In this document: positions 1 through 9,169 of the stretch, one piece after another
Position numbering within the stretch: position 1 is the stretch's first letter
How the letters are laid out: each line of letters begins with the position of its first letter
Source: Microbulbifer sp. VAAF005
Lineage (GTDB): Bacteria; Pseudomonadota; Gammaproteobacteria; Pseudomonadales; Cellvibrionaceae
Assembly (NCBI RefSeq): GCF_030012985.1
Contig: NZ_CP120233.1
Location: 5,333,441 to 5,397,440 of the forward strand
DNA length: 64,000 nucleotides
Reading direction: 5' to 3'
The notes under the pieces: model-generated
Told to the model about the DNA's origin: nothing
The model's database searches: none
The model's input: only the letters and a program-made list of their open reading frames with translations
Translations under genes and position numbers: made by a program

Positions 1-388
1 AATTTTCTCCGGCGGTAAAAATACAATCCATACTGCGTAAAACTTCAGAGACGGCCCTGTCTTGGCTCTCAAAATCCTGAGCATAAACTCTTTGGCTTCG
101 ATACCTGCCTAGCTCTTGATGATCCAGCTGGATATAGAACATCAGCCCCCTTGCTGGAGAGGAATTGCTCAATTTGCAGTAGATTTCATCAATTTCTGGA
201 GCGTAAATTCCGGCTGCCGGCTGTAAAAGTACTGATGCAGGGGAGCCATTAAAGCTCCACTTGGGATCAATAATCAGTTCACAGTAAGTTTCTGGGCGGA
301 TGTAGTATTTGTTGTAAATAAACTTCCACTCAGGATTCTGGGCCGCCTTAGATTTGACGGCCTTTAATATTTCACTTTTAAATGTCAT
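1..388 (-). CDS. hypothetical protein, 3' end beyond window
   Basis: An open frame runs from an ATG at 388 leftwards off the window edge (about 129 codons visible, no stop). The product begins MTFKSEILKAVKSKA and is rich in aromatic residues. It has no signal peptide, no membrane segment and no motif I recognise. The start lies 6 bases after the stop of the truncated frame at 395-538, so the two were probably an operon before the IS30 insertion upstream. Weak resemblance in style to small DUF4304-type immunity proteins, but this is not a firm assignment. Confidence 0.5.
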   Translation of the reverse strand, partial: MTFKSEILKAVKSKAAQNPEWKFIYNKYYIRPETYCELIIDPKWSFNGSPASVLLQPAAGIYAPEIDEIYCKLSNSSPARGLMFYIQLDHQELGRYRSQRVYAQDFESQDRAVSEVLRSMDCIFTAGEN

Positions 389-394
389 GATTGA

Positions 395-538
395 TTATGG
401 AGCTCTAGTTGATCGCAGTATATAGACATTGGTTTCACCAAAAGCATTTTTATAATCTGAATCTTTATCGTAACAAGAGCTGGCATCACCGGCAAGATAT
501 GCACTGTATACCACCTTTTGATTATCGCTCCACCACAT
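395..538 (-). pseudogene. C-terminal remnant of a gene cut by an IS30 insertion
   Basis: One frame reads about 47 codons to a TAA at 395-397: it begins MWWSDNQKVVYSAYLAGD and ends GETNVYILRSTRAP. It looks like ordinary coding sequence and ends just before the ATG at 388. Its 5' side runs directly into IS30 transposase sequence (the GDWKGDTVIGRG segment), so the rest of the gene is missing. I read it as the tail of a host gene that the IS interrupted. Function unknown. The apparent ATG at 538 is probably fortuitous. Confidence 0.4.
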
Positions 539-539
539 C

Positions 540-1077
540 CCCTGCCTATAACGGTATCACCTTTCCAGTCACCTATCGGATTCATCCGATCAACAACCGT
601 TGGCCGTTCATCTATGCCCACCCTGCTTTTTTTATCTTTCCGCGTCGATCATACTTACCGTAGCGATTACGATAGGGCTTTGATGCAATCCTAAGATGCT
701 TGTATAAGTCTCCACCATTTGCCTGATCTAAATAAATGAGTTGATAGATCGTCTCATGATGTAACGATACACCTGTATGTCTCTTTAAATAGCTTGCAGT
801 CTGCTGAGGACTTAATTCTTTTCGAGTTAGGATGACTATTTGTTGCCACTCTCCATCAGTCACTTTCTGTGCCTTATACGCTTGCCGGCGCCTAAGATCC
901 GAGAGCTTATGTGCTTGCCCAGGGTGATATCCTCGCAAGCCTGTATTGCGTCGTAGCTCTTGGCTGATCGTCGAGGGGTGTCTTTCTAACAGTTTTGCTA
1001 TTACTTTTGAGGGTGTCCGGCTTTTTTAAGCTGTAAATCTGGTATCGTTCGTTCTTACTCAGTTAGTAGTAGTTCAT
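540..1077 (-). mobile_element. IS30-family transposase remnant, truncated and frameshifted
   Basis: Reading leftwards from about 1077 the frames give MNYY, an in-frame stop, LSKNERYQIYSLKK, then HPSTISQELRRN (the IS30 N-terminal helix-turn-helix). Next come LSPQQTASYLK, the HHETIYQLIY segment, YDRRGKIK and DERPTVVDRMNPIGDWKGDTVIG. These are the usual IS30 blocks in the usual order. The coding sequence is broken by the stop, by at least two indels in the first 60 bases, and by a shift at the T7 run near 627. It ends right after the first Asp of the DDE triad region, so most of the catalytic domain is absent. It cannot be active. No terminal inverted repeat could be assigned. Confidence 0.75.
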
Positions 1078-1592
1078 CAGTGCCTTTCTCTTGGTCGGGA
1101 GAGGTGCCGACTCTACCAGCTGAGCCCTCCCTTACCAATTGCAGTTATTATCCGAAACCAAGACTAATAAAACTCACCTGTTTGTAATCTTACTTTATGT
1201 ATTGAAATCTTAAAATAGACTTTGTGATCTGCTCCTCTGGTTGAACGTAGATCTCGTTAAATTGGATGAATTATTTACTATTTAGTTCTTCTTCAGCTCC
1301 TGCTGATTTACTGAAAGTCTTTTGAAGTGGCTATAGTTGCTAAATCTTATTCTTTAAATATTGTTAAGCCTGATTAGCGGTTAGTTGTGTTTAAAGTGTT
1401 GTAACATACCGCCCTCTGAGGCATTCCAAGGTTAACAGGAAGGTTTTTAGGTTGGCATAATTTCTGCGCCAATTCTGTCATATATCTTTACAGATCCATC
1501 TTCTACTCAAAATTAACTCTTGAAATATCTGCTAATCTTACTACCAGCGGGCTGGCGGCATTTATAACTATAAGCGGTCAATGGGTTAGGTA
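1078..1592. other. intergenic, no gene seen
   Basis: About 515 bases, AT-rich towards the AGCS gene. A D-arm-like block (CTCTACCAGCTGAGC, 1111-1125) is present, but no T-arm or acceptor stem can be built around it. No other feature is supported. Confidence 0.4.
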
Positions 1593-3059
1593 ATGCAAGA
1601 TTTTCTGGATCATTTCACTACCCTGATCGAGTGGGCAAACCTGCTCGCCTGGGGCGGAGTCGGCGGCATCTGGTGGCTTGGAATCTTGATTTTAGGATTG
1701 CTGCCGGCGGGGCTCTACTTTTCTATTCGCACTCGCTTTATACAATTTCGTCACTTTGGTCATATGGCCAAAGTCATGATTCGTGGCATCCATAAGGAAA
1801 ATGAAAACTCGGTAACTGCCTTTCAGGCATTTGCCACCAGCGCGGCTGCGAGAATCGGCACCGGAAATATTGCTGGTGTGGCTGTGGCCATAACCGCTGG
1901 TGGGCCCGGAGCGGTGTTTTGGATGTGGCTGGTGGCCTTGCTGGGGATGGCCACCAGTTTGGTGGAGAATACTCTCGCGCAAACTTACAAAGAGCGCGGC
2001 GATGTTCCCGGGGCATTTCGCGGCGGTCCTGCCTATTACATTGAAAAGGGGCTGGGACCGCAGTGGAAATGGCTGTCCCTGACTTTTTCAGTTTTTCTTA
2101 TGATTTGTTACGGATTTACCTTTAATGCTGTGCAGTCAAATACGATGGCTGCTGCGCTGTATGGAGCTTGGGGTGTAAGCCCTTTATGGGTGGGTTTTTT
2201 TATTGCGCTCTTTGCCGGGATTATTGTTTTTGGCGGTATTCGTTCAATTGCGCGCTTTGCCGGTATTGTTGTCCCTTTTATGGCAATTGGTTACTTGTTG
2301 GTAGCTTTCTATGTTTTGGTCGCCAATATTTCTGAGTTGCCCGGGGTGCTGTTGGAAATTCTGGCAAATGCTTTTGGGTTTCAGGAAGCTGGGGCGGGGG
2401 CCTTTGGTGCGGCGGTGGCCAATGGAATCAAGCGGGGCCTGTTTTCCAATGAAGCTGGACTTGGCTCCTCGCCCAATGTTGCTGCTGCTGCAGATGTAAA
2501 ACACCCAATGGTGCAGGGATACGTGCAAATGGCATCGGTATTTCTCGATACCATTATTATCTGTACTTCTACGGCAGCAATTATCTTGGTGGCAGATGTC
2601 TTTATGGTCGGTAATTTGGAAGGGGTTGGTTTAGTTCAAGACGCACTGGCGAGCGAGGTGGGTACCTGGGGAAGTAGTTTTATTGCTACTGCACTGATGT
2701 TTTTTGCCTTTACATCAATTATCGGTAACTACTATTACGGGGAAACCAATATTTATTACCTCTACCACACCCGAACATCCATCTTATGCTATCGGCTGTT
2801 GTTTTTAATGTTCGTGCTTTTCGGGGCTTGGGTGGCAGATACGGGAAGTGCGGAAAATTTTGCCTTGCTTTGGCGTATGGCCGATGTCTCGATGGGTTTT
2901 ATGGCATCGGCAAACCTTATAGCTATCTTACTTTTGTCTGGTGTGGCTTTTAAGGTAATGGCAGATTACGAGAGTCAGTTATCTTCCGGGGTGCGTGAGC
3001 CGGTGTTCAATGAGAGTAAATTTAAAATAAAAGGCATTGAGCACGATGTTTGGGGGTGA
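1593..3059 (+). CDS. AGCS-family sodium:alanine/glycine symporter
   Basis: A 488-residue inner-membrane protein with about ten hydrophobic segments. It carries the AGCS signature GPGAVFWMWLVALLGM (residues 104-119), preceded by GTGNIAGVAVAI, the sodium/substrate-binding loop typical of AlsT/DagA carriers. FSNEAGLGSSP, another family-invariant block, is also present. The length matches the family (450-540). It imports small neutral amino acids (alanine, glycine) with sodium. The gene is monocistronic and convergent with sirB2-like. The ATG at 1593 places a short N-terminal amphipathic stretch before the first membrane segment. Confidence 0.9.
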   Translation: MQDFLDHFTTLIEWANLLAWGGVGGIWWLGILILGLLPAGLYFSIRTRFIQFRHFGHMAKVMIRGIHKENENSVTAFQAFATSAAARIGTGNIAGVAVAITAGGPGAVFWMWLVALLGMATSLVENTLAQTYKERGDVPGAFRGGPAYYIEKGLGPQWKWLSLTFSVFLMICYGFTFNAVQSNTMAAALYGAWGVSPLWVGFFIALFAGIIVFGGIRSIARFAGIVVPFMAIGYLLVAFYVLVANISELPGVLLEILANAFGFQEAGAGAFGAAVANGIKRGLFSNEAGLGSSPNVAAAADVKHPMVQGYVQMASVFLDTIIICTSTAAIILVADVFMVGNLEGVGLVQDALASEVGTWGSSFIATALMFFAFTSIIGNYYYGETNIYYLYHTRTSILCYRLLFLMFVLFGAWVADTGSAENFALLWRMADVSMGFMASANLIAILLLSGVAFKVMADYESQLSSGVREPVFNESKFKIKGIEHDVWG

Positions 3060-3094
3060 TACCAATTTGAGTTTGATACCAAGTGCTCAATGCC
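3033..3094. repeat. 12-bp inverted repeat between convergent genes
   Basis: GGCATTGAGCAC (3033-3044, inside the AGCS gene end) is exactly complementary to GTGCTCAATGCC (3083-3094), with a 38-base spacer. It lies between convergent genes, so it may fold in both transcripts and limit read-through. There is no U-run, so it is not a textbook terminator. Confidence 0.5.
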
Positions 3095-3100
3095 ATCCAG

Positions 3101-3475
3101 TTACAAGCTGGGCTTGTGCATCGCCAGATAGAAAATAGCGACTACTTGCAGGAAGGCAAGTACACAGGCAGTGATTCTAATTGGCTTGGAGAAGTTGGGG
3201 CGTAAAGCAAAGACGCCAGCAATAATGTAGCCGAATACCAGGGCTACTTTCGCGGCTAGCCAGGGCGATGTGCCTGGGTTCCAACTGCCGAGAACCACCA
3301 GTCCGGCAGCCGCTGCTAAAAGCAAAGTGTCGTTGAGGTGTGGTACCCAGCGCAGGGGGCCATTTCGCCAGCCTGTGTTGTGGCTGAACTCCAACCCCAC
3401 TCTGATGGTAAACAGCAGGATACTGAGCACTGCGGCGGTCATGTGGACGTGTTTTATAAGGGCATAATCAATCAT
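3101..3475 (-). CDS. SirB2-family membrane protein
   Basis: A 124-residue protein with four hydrophobic segments, starting MIDYALIKHVHMTAAVLS. The motifs KHVHMTAAVLS, the RVGLEFS region and RWVPHLNDTLLL match the SirB2 family. The frame is open for 28 more codons upstream, but that extension is hydrophilic and unlike the family, so I chose the ATG at 3475. SirB2 proteins are uncharacterised inner-membrane proteins, named from a Salmonella regulator locus. Function unknown. Confidence 0.75.
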   Translation of the reverse strand: MIDYALIKHVHMTAAVLSILLFTIRVGLEFSHNTGWRNGPLRWVPHLNDTLLLAAAAGLVVLGSWNPGTSPWLAAKVALVFGYIIAGVFALRPNFSKPIRITACVLAFLQVVAIFYLAMHKPSL

Positions 3476-3728
3476 GGTTATGATCTGGCTGTATGTTGAC
3501 CAAGGTGTCCTATGTGCCTTCCAGGCAGAAGGAAGGTGTGATTCTAGCCGCCAAAGCATAACGACATGCTGCGGTCTGGTGCAATATGAAAAACGTGAAA
3601 CGTTTGAAAATTGCAGCTAATAAAGTTGCAAAGCAGTGCCGCTTCAGAGTCTCCTTAGATCTGGCTGATCAGTCGACTTTGAAGATTTAGGCCCAGTTGT
3701 ACTTATTATCTGGACTCAAATTGTGGGG

Positions 3729-4601
3729 CTAGACTAGATTTCTGATCTGACCATATTTCATCCGTTGTGCGACACCGTGTTCAGCCCGAATCATATTTTC
3801 GTTGATGGCTAGGAGGTCAGTGGGTACGTTACCGAGATCGTCACTGAGCCCCACAGTTGCAATCTCTTCACGCAGCTCCATAGACCCACCTACCCAAATC
3901 CAGCCACTGGTTCTGGTTGATATTAAGTTGTTACGGTTTGGGATAGTTATATTGTTATAAATAATATTTAGTCCCCCATTGGCGATACGCGCCATGGTCA
4001 AAGGTGCTCCCTGCTGACGGAGTACTCTTCCCATGGGGGCTTGGCGCTCGTCGGCGAGGAAAGTGGAGTTGGCACTCCCTGAGAGGTAGCGGCCGCGATT
4101 ACATCGATCAGCGTGGATCAGCTCATGGGCGAGAGTAATGTAACTGGGGCAATTCCCCATCGTGACTGTGCCGTTGTTGGTCAGATTGGCAGTTTGAAGG
4201 ACCGAATTGTTCCACATAACGACCCCGCTAGACCCGCTGCTCATCACTTTGGCCATAAAGCCCCTGTCTGAGCTGACTAGGGGAATGTAGCTCTTAAAGC
4301 CGCTCCAAACCTGATCCTTTAGCCATTGGTCTGGGCGAAATCCTAGGGCGTGATGTTCGGTAATCCTTGTGTCATGGCGGCTTGATATTAGTCGGCGCAG
4401 TAGGGTGGTGCTATTTGCTCTTAATCCGACTGCTGTCAAAATGCCAACGCCCTCGGTAATTCGAAGTACATGACGCCCCCCAGCTCGATATCTTTCCTGT
4501 GTATAGGTCAGAGCTGTACCTACATTACCTACCAGCGTGTTCAGAGCAGTTCTTACCTGTGTGATAAAAACGATGTTATTAGAGTCAATGCAGAGTCCCA
4601 T
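3729..4601 (-). CDS. M91 (NleD-like) zinc metallopeptidase
   Basis: A 290-residue protein with a zincin motif HELIH at residues 159-163 in the context ITLAHELIHADRCNRG. Downstream, a SMELREEIATVGL segment can supply the third (glutamate) zinc ligand. This combination matches the M91 family, whose best-known member, NleD, is a type III effector that cleaves JNK/p38 kinases. No signal peptide or membrane segment is visible, as expected for an effector-type or cytosolic protein. No secretion genes are adjacent. It stands alone between non-coding stretches, suggesting an acquired gene. Fold assignment is fairly safe; target and export route are unknown. Confidence 0.65.
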   Translation of the reverse strand: MGLCIDSNNIVFITQVRTALNTLVGNVGTALTYTQERYRAGGRHVLRITEGVGILTAVGLRANSTTLLRRLISSRHDTRITEHHALGFRPDQWLKDQVWSGFKSYIPLVSSDRGFMAKVMSSGSSGVVMWNNSVLQTANLTNNGTVTMGNCPSYITLAHELIHADRCNRGRYLSGSANSTFLADERQAPMGRVLRQQGAPLTMARIANGGLNIIYNNITIPNRNNLISTRTSGWIWVGGSMELREEIATVGLSDDLGNVPTDLLAINENMIRAEHGVAQRMKYGQIRNLV

Positions 4602-5101
4602 TACTATTCTCCTATCCCGCTCGCATTACGAATTATCTTGACTGAGAAAAATTGTGAATTATTAAAGTTTTTAAGACGAATTTTCATACGCAAGAGGTAT
4701 AACCCAATGGTCCTGATCAAAATAATTTTGATAGTGATATTCTGGGCTTGCCTATAATGTTCGAACTAAAAAGTTCTTCTTGGTCAGGTTGTGTGTTTAG
4801 TGAGCGGAGCGGGAGAATCCCCAGGGAAATTAATATTTTTTTGTAATTTTTTTGAAGTACATCTTGTAACTATCTGAATGATTATCTTAAGGATGCCTCT
4901 GCGACTCTACTCTTAATTGGTACGTTTTGCTATATGTTTTATTTTCCATGATGATTATTTTAATAAATTTAAATAATTGATTGTTGGGCTGTTTGGGGTG
5001 TGCGCTATTTGGCAGCTTGTGAGCTTGTCTGTTTATTGGTGCTGCTTGGGTCTCAGGGGATATAGCTGTGACATATTGAGGAAGGAATTTGGGGGGAAGA
5101 T
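4602..5101. other. AT-rich intergenic region
   Basis: About 500 bases, strongly AT-rich and without a convincing reading frame on either strand. The last bases carry a ribosome binding site (GGGGGGAAG, about 5090) for the small ORF at 5102. Confidence 0.5.
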
Positions 5102-5257
5102 ATGCGGTTAGCCGTTAAATTATCGCTGGTGTTAGTTGTTGCAGTTTTGATATTGGTATATGAAACTGTTCCCTATAAAAAATATAAATGGGTAGCGGTT
5201 GAGTATCTTGTTGATTTTACAAAAAAGGGGAGAAGTGAACTTAACTTTCGTTCGTAA
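5102..5257 (+). CDS. small single-pass membrane protein
   Basis: A 51-codon frame starting MRLAVKLSLVLVVAVLILVY: two basic residues, then an uninterrupted hydrophobic helix, then a short basic tail ending ELNFRS. A strong purine-rich ribosome binding site lies about 5 bases upstream. It may be a membrane anchor or an uncleaved signal. It is the first of three closely spaced rightward frames (next start 6 bases after its stop). Family unknown. Confidence 0.5.
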   Translation: MRLAVKLSLVLVVAVLILVYETVPYKKYKWVAVEYLVDFTKKGRSELNFRS

Positions 5258-5263
5258 CTAAGT

Positions 5264-5482
5264 GTGCCCTACGAACTGGAATTACAGATAGAAAGGGCAC
5301 TTGATTCCAGTGAGCTAAATTGTCGGTTGGGTATTGCATACCTTGATAAAGAAAAGTGTAACGATCATCCTGAAAAATTGGCTATCGATTGGATAGTTTA
5401 TGAAGAGGGGGCCGAGGTTGCAGCGGTGATAAGACTTACGGGTTTTGGGGGGCAACAATGGGAAAGGATTATACTATTGTAG
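5264..5482 (+). CDS. hypothetical protein, acidic, 72 residues
   Basis: GTG start 6 bases after the preceding stop. The product is acidic and soluble (for example ELELQIERALDSSELN) with two cysteines and no recognised domain. Its 3' end overlaps the DP-repeat gene by 25 bases, which suggests translational coupling within one transcript. Function unknown; the start could lie elsewhere because GTG here has no clear ribosome binding site. Confidence 0.4.
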   Translation: MPYELELQIERALDSSELNCRLGIAYLDKEKCNDHPEKLAIDWIVYEEGAEVAAVIRLTGFGGQQWERIILL

Positions 5483-5703
5483 GTTCTGTGATAGACCCAG
5501 ACCCAGACCCAGACCCAGACCCAGACCCAGACCCAGACCCTGTACTTGCTGTTGCGGATTCGGTGCTTAAGGTGGTAATTGATCGGGTCGAATACAAAAG
5601 TGCCGTTGTTTACTCCAGCCTGCTTAATTTAACTTCTTATCTGCTTATTGTTCTTGCTGTTGCGAGTTGCTTTATTGGGCTTATCTTCAAGTGGCTGACT
5701 TGA
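5458..5703 (+). CDS. small protein with (Asp-Pro)8 linker and C-terminal membrane helix
   Basis: An 81-residue product in three parts: a 12-residue head, eight consecutive Asp-Pro pairs (residues 13-28), and a tail ending in a hydrophobic helix (about 58-78: LTSYLLIVLAVASCFIGLIF). The repeat would form a stiff, acid-labile spacer holding the tail away from the head. The ATG overlaps the preceding frame. It forms a trio with 5102 and 5264; no homologue is recognised. The repeat number could vary by slippage without changing the frame. Confidence 0.5.
   Translation: MGKDYTIVGSVIDPDPDPDPDPDPDPDPVLAVADSVLKVVIDRVEYKSAVVYSSLLNLTSYLLIVLAVASCFIGLIFKWLT
5494..5541 (+). repeat. hexanucleotide tandem repeat GACCCA x8
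   Basis: Eight in-frame units of GACCCA (the last is GACCCT) inside the small gene at 5458, encoding (Asp-Pro)8. Because the unit is six bases, gain or loss of copies keeps the reading frame. Confidence 0.95.
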
Positions 5704-5883
5704 AATTGCTAGCTTGAACCACACATAAGTAGATCCAAATGGCGATTTGTAAATGGCTTTGATTTACCAGGCGGAATCTAAATGGTTCCACTGCTAATAG
5801 ACGTCAAACTCTAGTGCTCATGGTACATTTTGTACAGAGTGAAGGTCGTTGTTCATAATCAATCTGAAAAAGGATACGGCGAT

Positions 5884-6879
5884 ATGTTAAAGGCAGAATA
5901 TCAAGAGCGCGGACCAGTGCCGCAGGATGTTATTGAGGCGGTGTCCTTTGATACCCCTGAACTTCAAGAGGGGCAGGTGTTGCTGGAGATGCTGGCAGCT
6001 CCAATTAACCCTTCAGATGTTCTGACCCTGACGGGCGATTATGGGATGTTGCCTCCTCTTCCTGCGGTTGGAGGCAATGAAGGTGTTGCCAAGGTCGTCA
6101 AACATGGACCTAATGTTACCGCGCCAGCCGTTGGTCAGGTCGTTCTGCTACCGGTAGGAAGCGGCACCTGGGCCACACATATGGTGGTCAATGCCCAGGG
6201 GCTGATTCCGCTCCCGAATAATGTGGACCCTCTACAGCTTTCCATGATAACGATTAATCCGCCAACGGCTTACTTGCTGTTGAGCGAATTTGTAGATCTC
6301 AAGGAGGGGGATTGGGTTATTCAGAATGCCGCAAACTCCGGTGTGGGGTCTTATCTGACAACCCTGGCCAAGTTACGGGGCCTGAAAGTGATCAATGTTG
6401 TCCGTCGTGAGTCTTTGATTGAGCCGATGAAGGCCGCAGGCGCTGATGTGGTTCTCGTGGATGGTGAGCACCTGGGTAAGCGAGTGGCTGAGGCTACTGG
6501 TGGTGCTGAGATCAAGCTAGGCATTGATGCTGTTGGTGGAATGGCAACTGCTCGCATGGGCGAGGCTCTGTCAAATGGCGCAACCTTAGTGAATTATGGC
6601 GCACTTAGTGGGGAACCCTGCGTTATCACACCGGGGATGATCATCTTTAAAGATATCACCGTGCGCGGGTTCTGGCTGGCCAAATGGTTTGGCTCGGCAT
6701 CCCCAGAGCGGCAACAGGAAGTTTTTGGCACTATCACAAAGCTAGTAGCGGAAGGTAAGTTATCTGCACCAGTTCATGGCACATACCCTCTGTCTGAAAT
6801 TAAAGAAGCCGTACGAATAGCTGCGGCAGGCGGGCGTGACGGCAAAGTGCTGGTTGTTAGTGAAAGCCTTGCGAGTTGA
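5884..6879 (+). CDS. zinc-independent MDR-family enoyl/quinone reductase (MECR-like)
   Basis: About 331 residues from the ATG at 5884, which has an AAGGA-type site; the frame is open upstream to a TTG but that part is not conserved. The block NPSDVLTLTGDYG followed by LPAVGGNEGVAKV is the hallmark of the 2-enoyl thioester reductase branch of medium-chain dehydrogenases. NAANSGVG (Rossmann loop) binds NADPH. No structural zinc cysteines are present. It likely reduces an activated double bond using NADPH. A strong terminator follows, so the gene is probably transcribed alone. Confidence 0.8.
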   Translation: MLKAEYQERGPVPQDVIEAVSFDTPELQEGQVLLEMLAAPINPSDVLTLTGDYGMLPPLPAVGGNEGVAKVVKHGPNVTAPAVGQVVLLPVGSGTWATHMVVNAQGLIPLPNNVDPLQLSMITINPPTAYLLLSEFVDLKEGDWVIQNAANSGVGSYLTTLAKLRGLKVINVVRRESLIEPMKAAGADVVLVDGEHLGKRVAEATGGAEIKLGIDAVGGMATARMGEALSNGATLVNYGALSGEPCVITPGMIIFKDITVRGFWLAKWFGSASPERQQEVFGTITKLVAEGKLSAPVHGTYPLSEIKEAVRIAAAGGRDGKVLVVSESLAS

Positions 6880-6906
6880 ATTCTAAGTATTAAATAGTAT
6901 CCCACC

Positions 6907-6936
6907 AAAAGTGCCACCTGATGAGGTGGCACTTTT
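6907..6936 (+). terminator. intrinsic terminator after the reductase gene
   Basis: Perfect 13-bp stem AAAAGTGCCACCT / AGGTGGCACTTTT with a GATG loop; the T-run is the end of the stem itself. It lies 27 bases after the stop of the reductase. Confidence 0.85.
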
Positions 6937-7152
6937 GAAGACAGTTCCGTCATTTTTTCGGAGCTTGATTCCTCAAATGCTACCCTTGATGTCAGCTCTG
7001 ACTTTTCATCTAAATTTATCTGCTGCCCATTGCTTTCTGAAAAGCGTTAGTTCGTGGAAATCAACAACGATGAGTTTGTTGTTTATATAAAATTTTCAAC
7101 TTATGTGGACTTTAGTTTCCCTACCTAACTTCATGGAGATTGTTGCCTGCTA

Positions 7153-8108
7153 ATGGAGGAGAGTACCGGCGCATGTCTTGTCTTGTCCCAGGACGTGCCA
7201 AAGCGCTTAGGGGAAGAGTACCGCTCATGCCACCAAAAGTTGGTAGACATTGCGCTAGAGTGCGATGGATTACGTGAGGTCAGTTTGTTGGAGCCTGTCT
7301 CTAAAATTCAAAATGAGTGGGTTCAAATTTTTCAGTTTGAGACGATTGATCAACTGGAGGATTTTGTCAGTAATGGTTTATTTAAAGACCTTATTACTTT
7401 TTTGGAAAAGCAGTTTTCTGTTGAAGTCGTTTCACAAGTTATAGCTGAAGCAGATCAGTTGACAGTGCCGGTGACAATTGTGATTTCCAAGAGTGTTAAG
7501 CCCGAGTACTTTCGCGAATATATGGAGTGGCAGGAAAAAATAAATGAGGCAATTAAAGCATTTCCTGGTTTTCTGGGGGTGGTCTTACCAAACCCATAAA
7601 AGGTGTTCAGGATGATTGGGTAGTGGTGTTTCGGTTTGATTCCAATAAGCATCTTGATAATTGGCTTGACTCTGATGAACATCAGAAGTTGGTGAAATTA
7701 GGGAAGGGTTTTTTTAGGGATGTAAATGTAAAGCGGATAGGGCATGGATTTGAAGATTGGTTTACTCATGCTCGTGGACGAGCCAACAATCCTGGGCCCG
7801 CGCAGTGGAAGATGGCAATGTTGGTTCTACTGATGTTGTACCCCATAGTTATGGCCATTGAAATATGGCTGTTGCCCTTGGTGAAGGACTTGCCGTTTGC
7901 ATCAACCAATTTTGTTGTGAGTATGCTGATTGTTTCTTCACTTTCGTGGGTGGCTATACCCGCTATGACTAAAGTTTTTAGAGTTTGGTTGTCAGACACA
8001 TCAGGGAAGCTAACTCGAGTAAATTTCATGGGAACTTTAGTGGTTATAGTGCTGTATTTTATTTTGATAATGCTTGTTGGTTGGGTAGCTCAATTGCCCA
8101 CAGTCTAA
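7153..8108 (+). CDS. antibiotic-biosynthesis-monooxygenase-like membrane-anchored protein, frameshifted
   Basis: Two frames (7153-7599 and about 7576-8108) join into one conserved protein of about 318 residues. The first holds a ferredoxin-like half and the start of a second ABM-type domain (VTIVISKSVKPEYFREYMEW, then FPGFLG). The second continues with VVVFRFDSNKHL and GFEDWFTHA, then three membrane helices (WKMAMLVLLMLYPIVM onward). This order matches the COG3224 family. The break is at the G5 run 7575-7579; one extra G restores GGGLTKPIKGVQDDWV. Either a sequence error or a recent mutation. ABM domains usually act on haem, quinones or polyketides; the substrate here is unknown. Confidence 0.65.
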
Positions 8109-8204
8109 GGTGTTATTTAAGAAATTCTAGAGAATTTTTTTATCGAGAGTTTGTTGTTATCTGCAGTTTACAGGGCCAATGGCTGACAATCTGGAGCACA
8201 TAAA

Positions 8205-9151
8205 GTGAGCAACTTAAAGAATCGTTCTGAGAGTAAAGACTGGCCAGAGTTACCCTATGCTGAGTCGGTAAATACGATTGCCACCCTGCATATGTGGATG
8301 CAAGTTATTGGCAAGATTCGCCTGGTACAAACCCCTTGGATCAATCACTCCTGGCATGTTCCTCTATATATTTCCGCCAGAGGGCTGGAGACATCTCTTA
8401 TCCCTTATGGAGGACGCTCGTTTTCAATTGGCTTCGATTTCTATCATCACGTGTTGAAGCTATTGACCACTGAGGGGGAGAATGGGTACTACCCTTGGAG
8501 TCCCGCACAGTTTCTGATTTCTACTGGGAAGTGATGGCTGCACTCAAGCAGCTAGGTATACCGGTTGAGATTAACACTATGCCATCCGAAGTGGCGGATG
8601 CGATACCCTTTGAGAGGGATCAGGATAACTACGAGTATGATCCGGATTATGCTAGACAGCTTTGGCAGGCGTTGGTGCAAATTCATCGAGTTTTCACTGA
8701 GTTTCGCAGTCGTTTTATTGGCAAGTGCAGTCCAATTCATTTTTTTTGGGGAAGTTTTGATTTAGCACTTACCCGTTTTTCTGGCAGGGAGGCGCCTCCG
8801 CACCCTGGTGGCATTCCACACTTTCCCGATTGGGTGGCCAGGGAAGCCTACTCCCATGAAGTTAGCAGTGCCGGTTTTTGGCCTGGCGGCGGCGGTGTAG
8901 ATGGCGCTTGCTTCTATTCATATACTTACCCAGAGCCCCAAGGATTTCCCGAAGCAAGGGTGGCACCCGGCTCAGCTTACTATTCCAAAGATTTGGGTGA
9001 GTTCTTATTGCCCTATGAAGCGGTGAGAGCTTCACGTTCCCCTGATGAGGCACTGTTTGATTTTTTGCAGAGTACTTATGAAGCTGCAGCCGATAAGGGA
9101 ATGTGGGATAGGTCTGCCTTGGAGGAAAGTTTCCCCCCACAAGCCCGGTAG
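8205..9151 (+). CDS. DUF5996-family protein, frameshifted
   Basis: The family pattern is clear across two frames: WPELPYAESVNTIATLHMW and PWINHSWHVPLYISARGL in the first (8205-8534); then SRTVSDFYWEVMAALKQLG, FIGKCSPIHFFWGSFDLA and a SHEVSSAGFWPGGG block in the second (to 9151). The shift is near 8492-8496 (ACCCTTGG), where one missing base would give PLESRTVSDF. Full length would be about 315 residues, normal for the family. Function unknown; the conserved His, Trp and Glu residues suggest an enzyme. A terminator overlaps its 3' end. Confidence 0.75.
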
Positions 9152-9167
9152 AATTTGTGGGGGTTTT
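9134..9167 (+). terminator. intrinsic terminator
   Basis: CCCCCACAA (9134-9142) pairs with TTGTGGGGG (9155-9163), followed by TTTT. It overlaps the last codons of the DUF5996 gene and faces the convergent phosphatase gene. Confidence 0.75.
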
Positions 9168-9169
9168 GC

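Noticed and set aside
1081..1140. Possible tRNA on the minus strand (GCTCAGCTGGTAGAG, D-arm-like)
   Set aside because: No U8, no matching acceptor stem, an eight-base anticodon loop and no T-arm. At most a decayed fragment or chance similarity.
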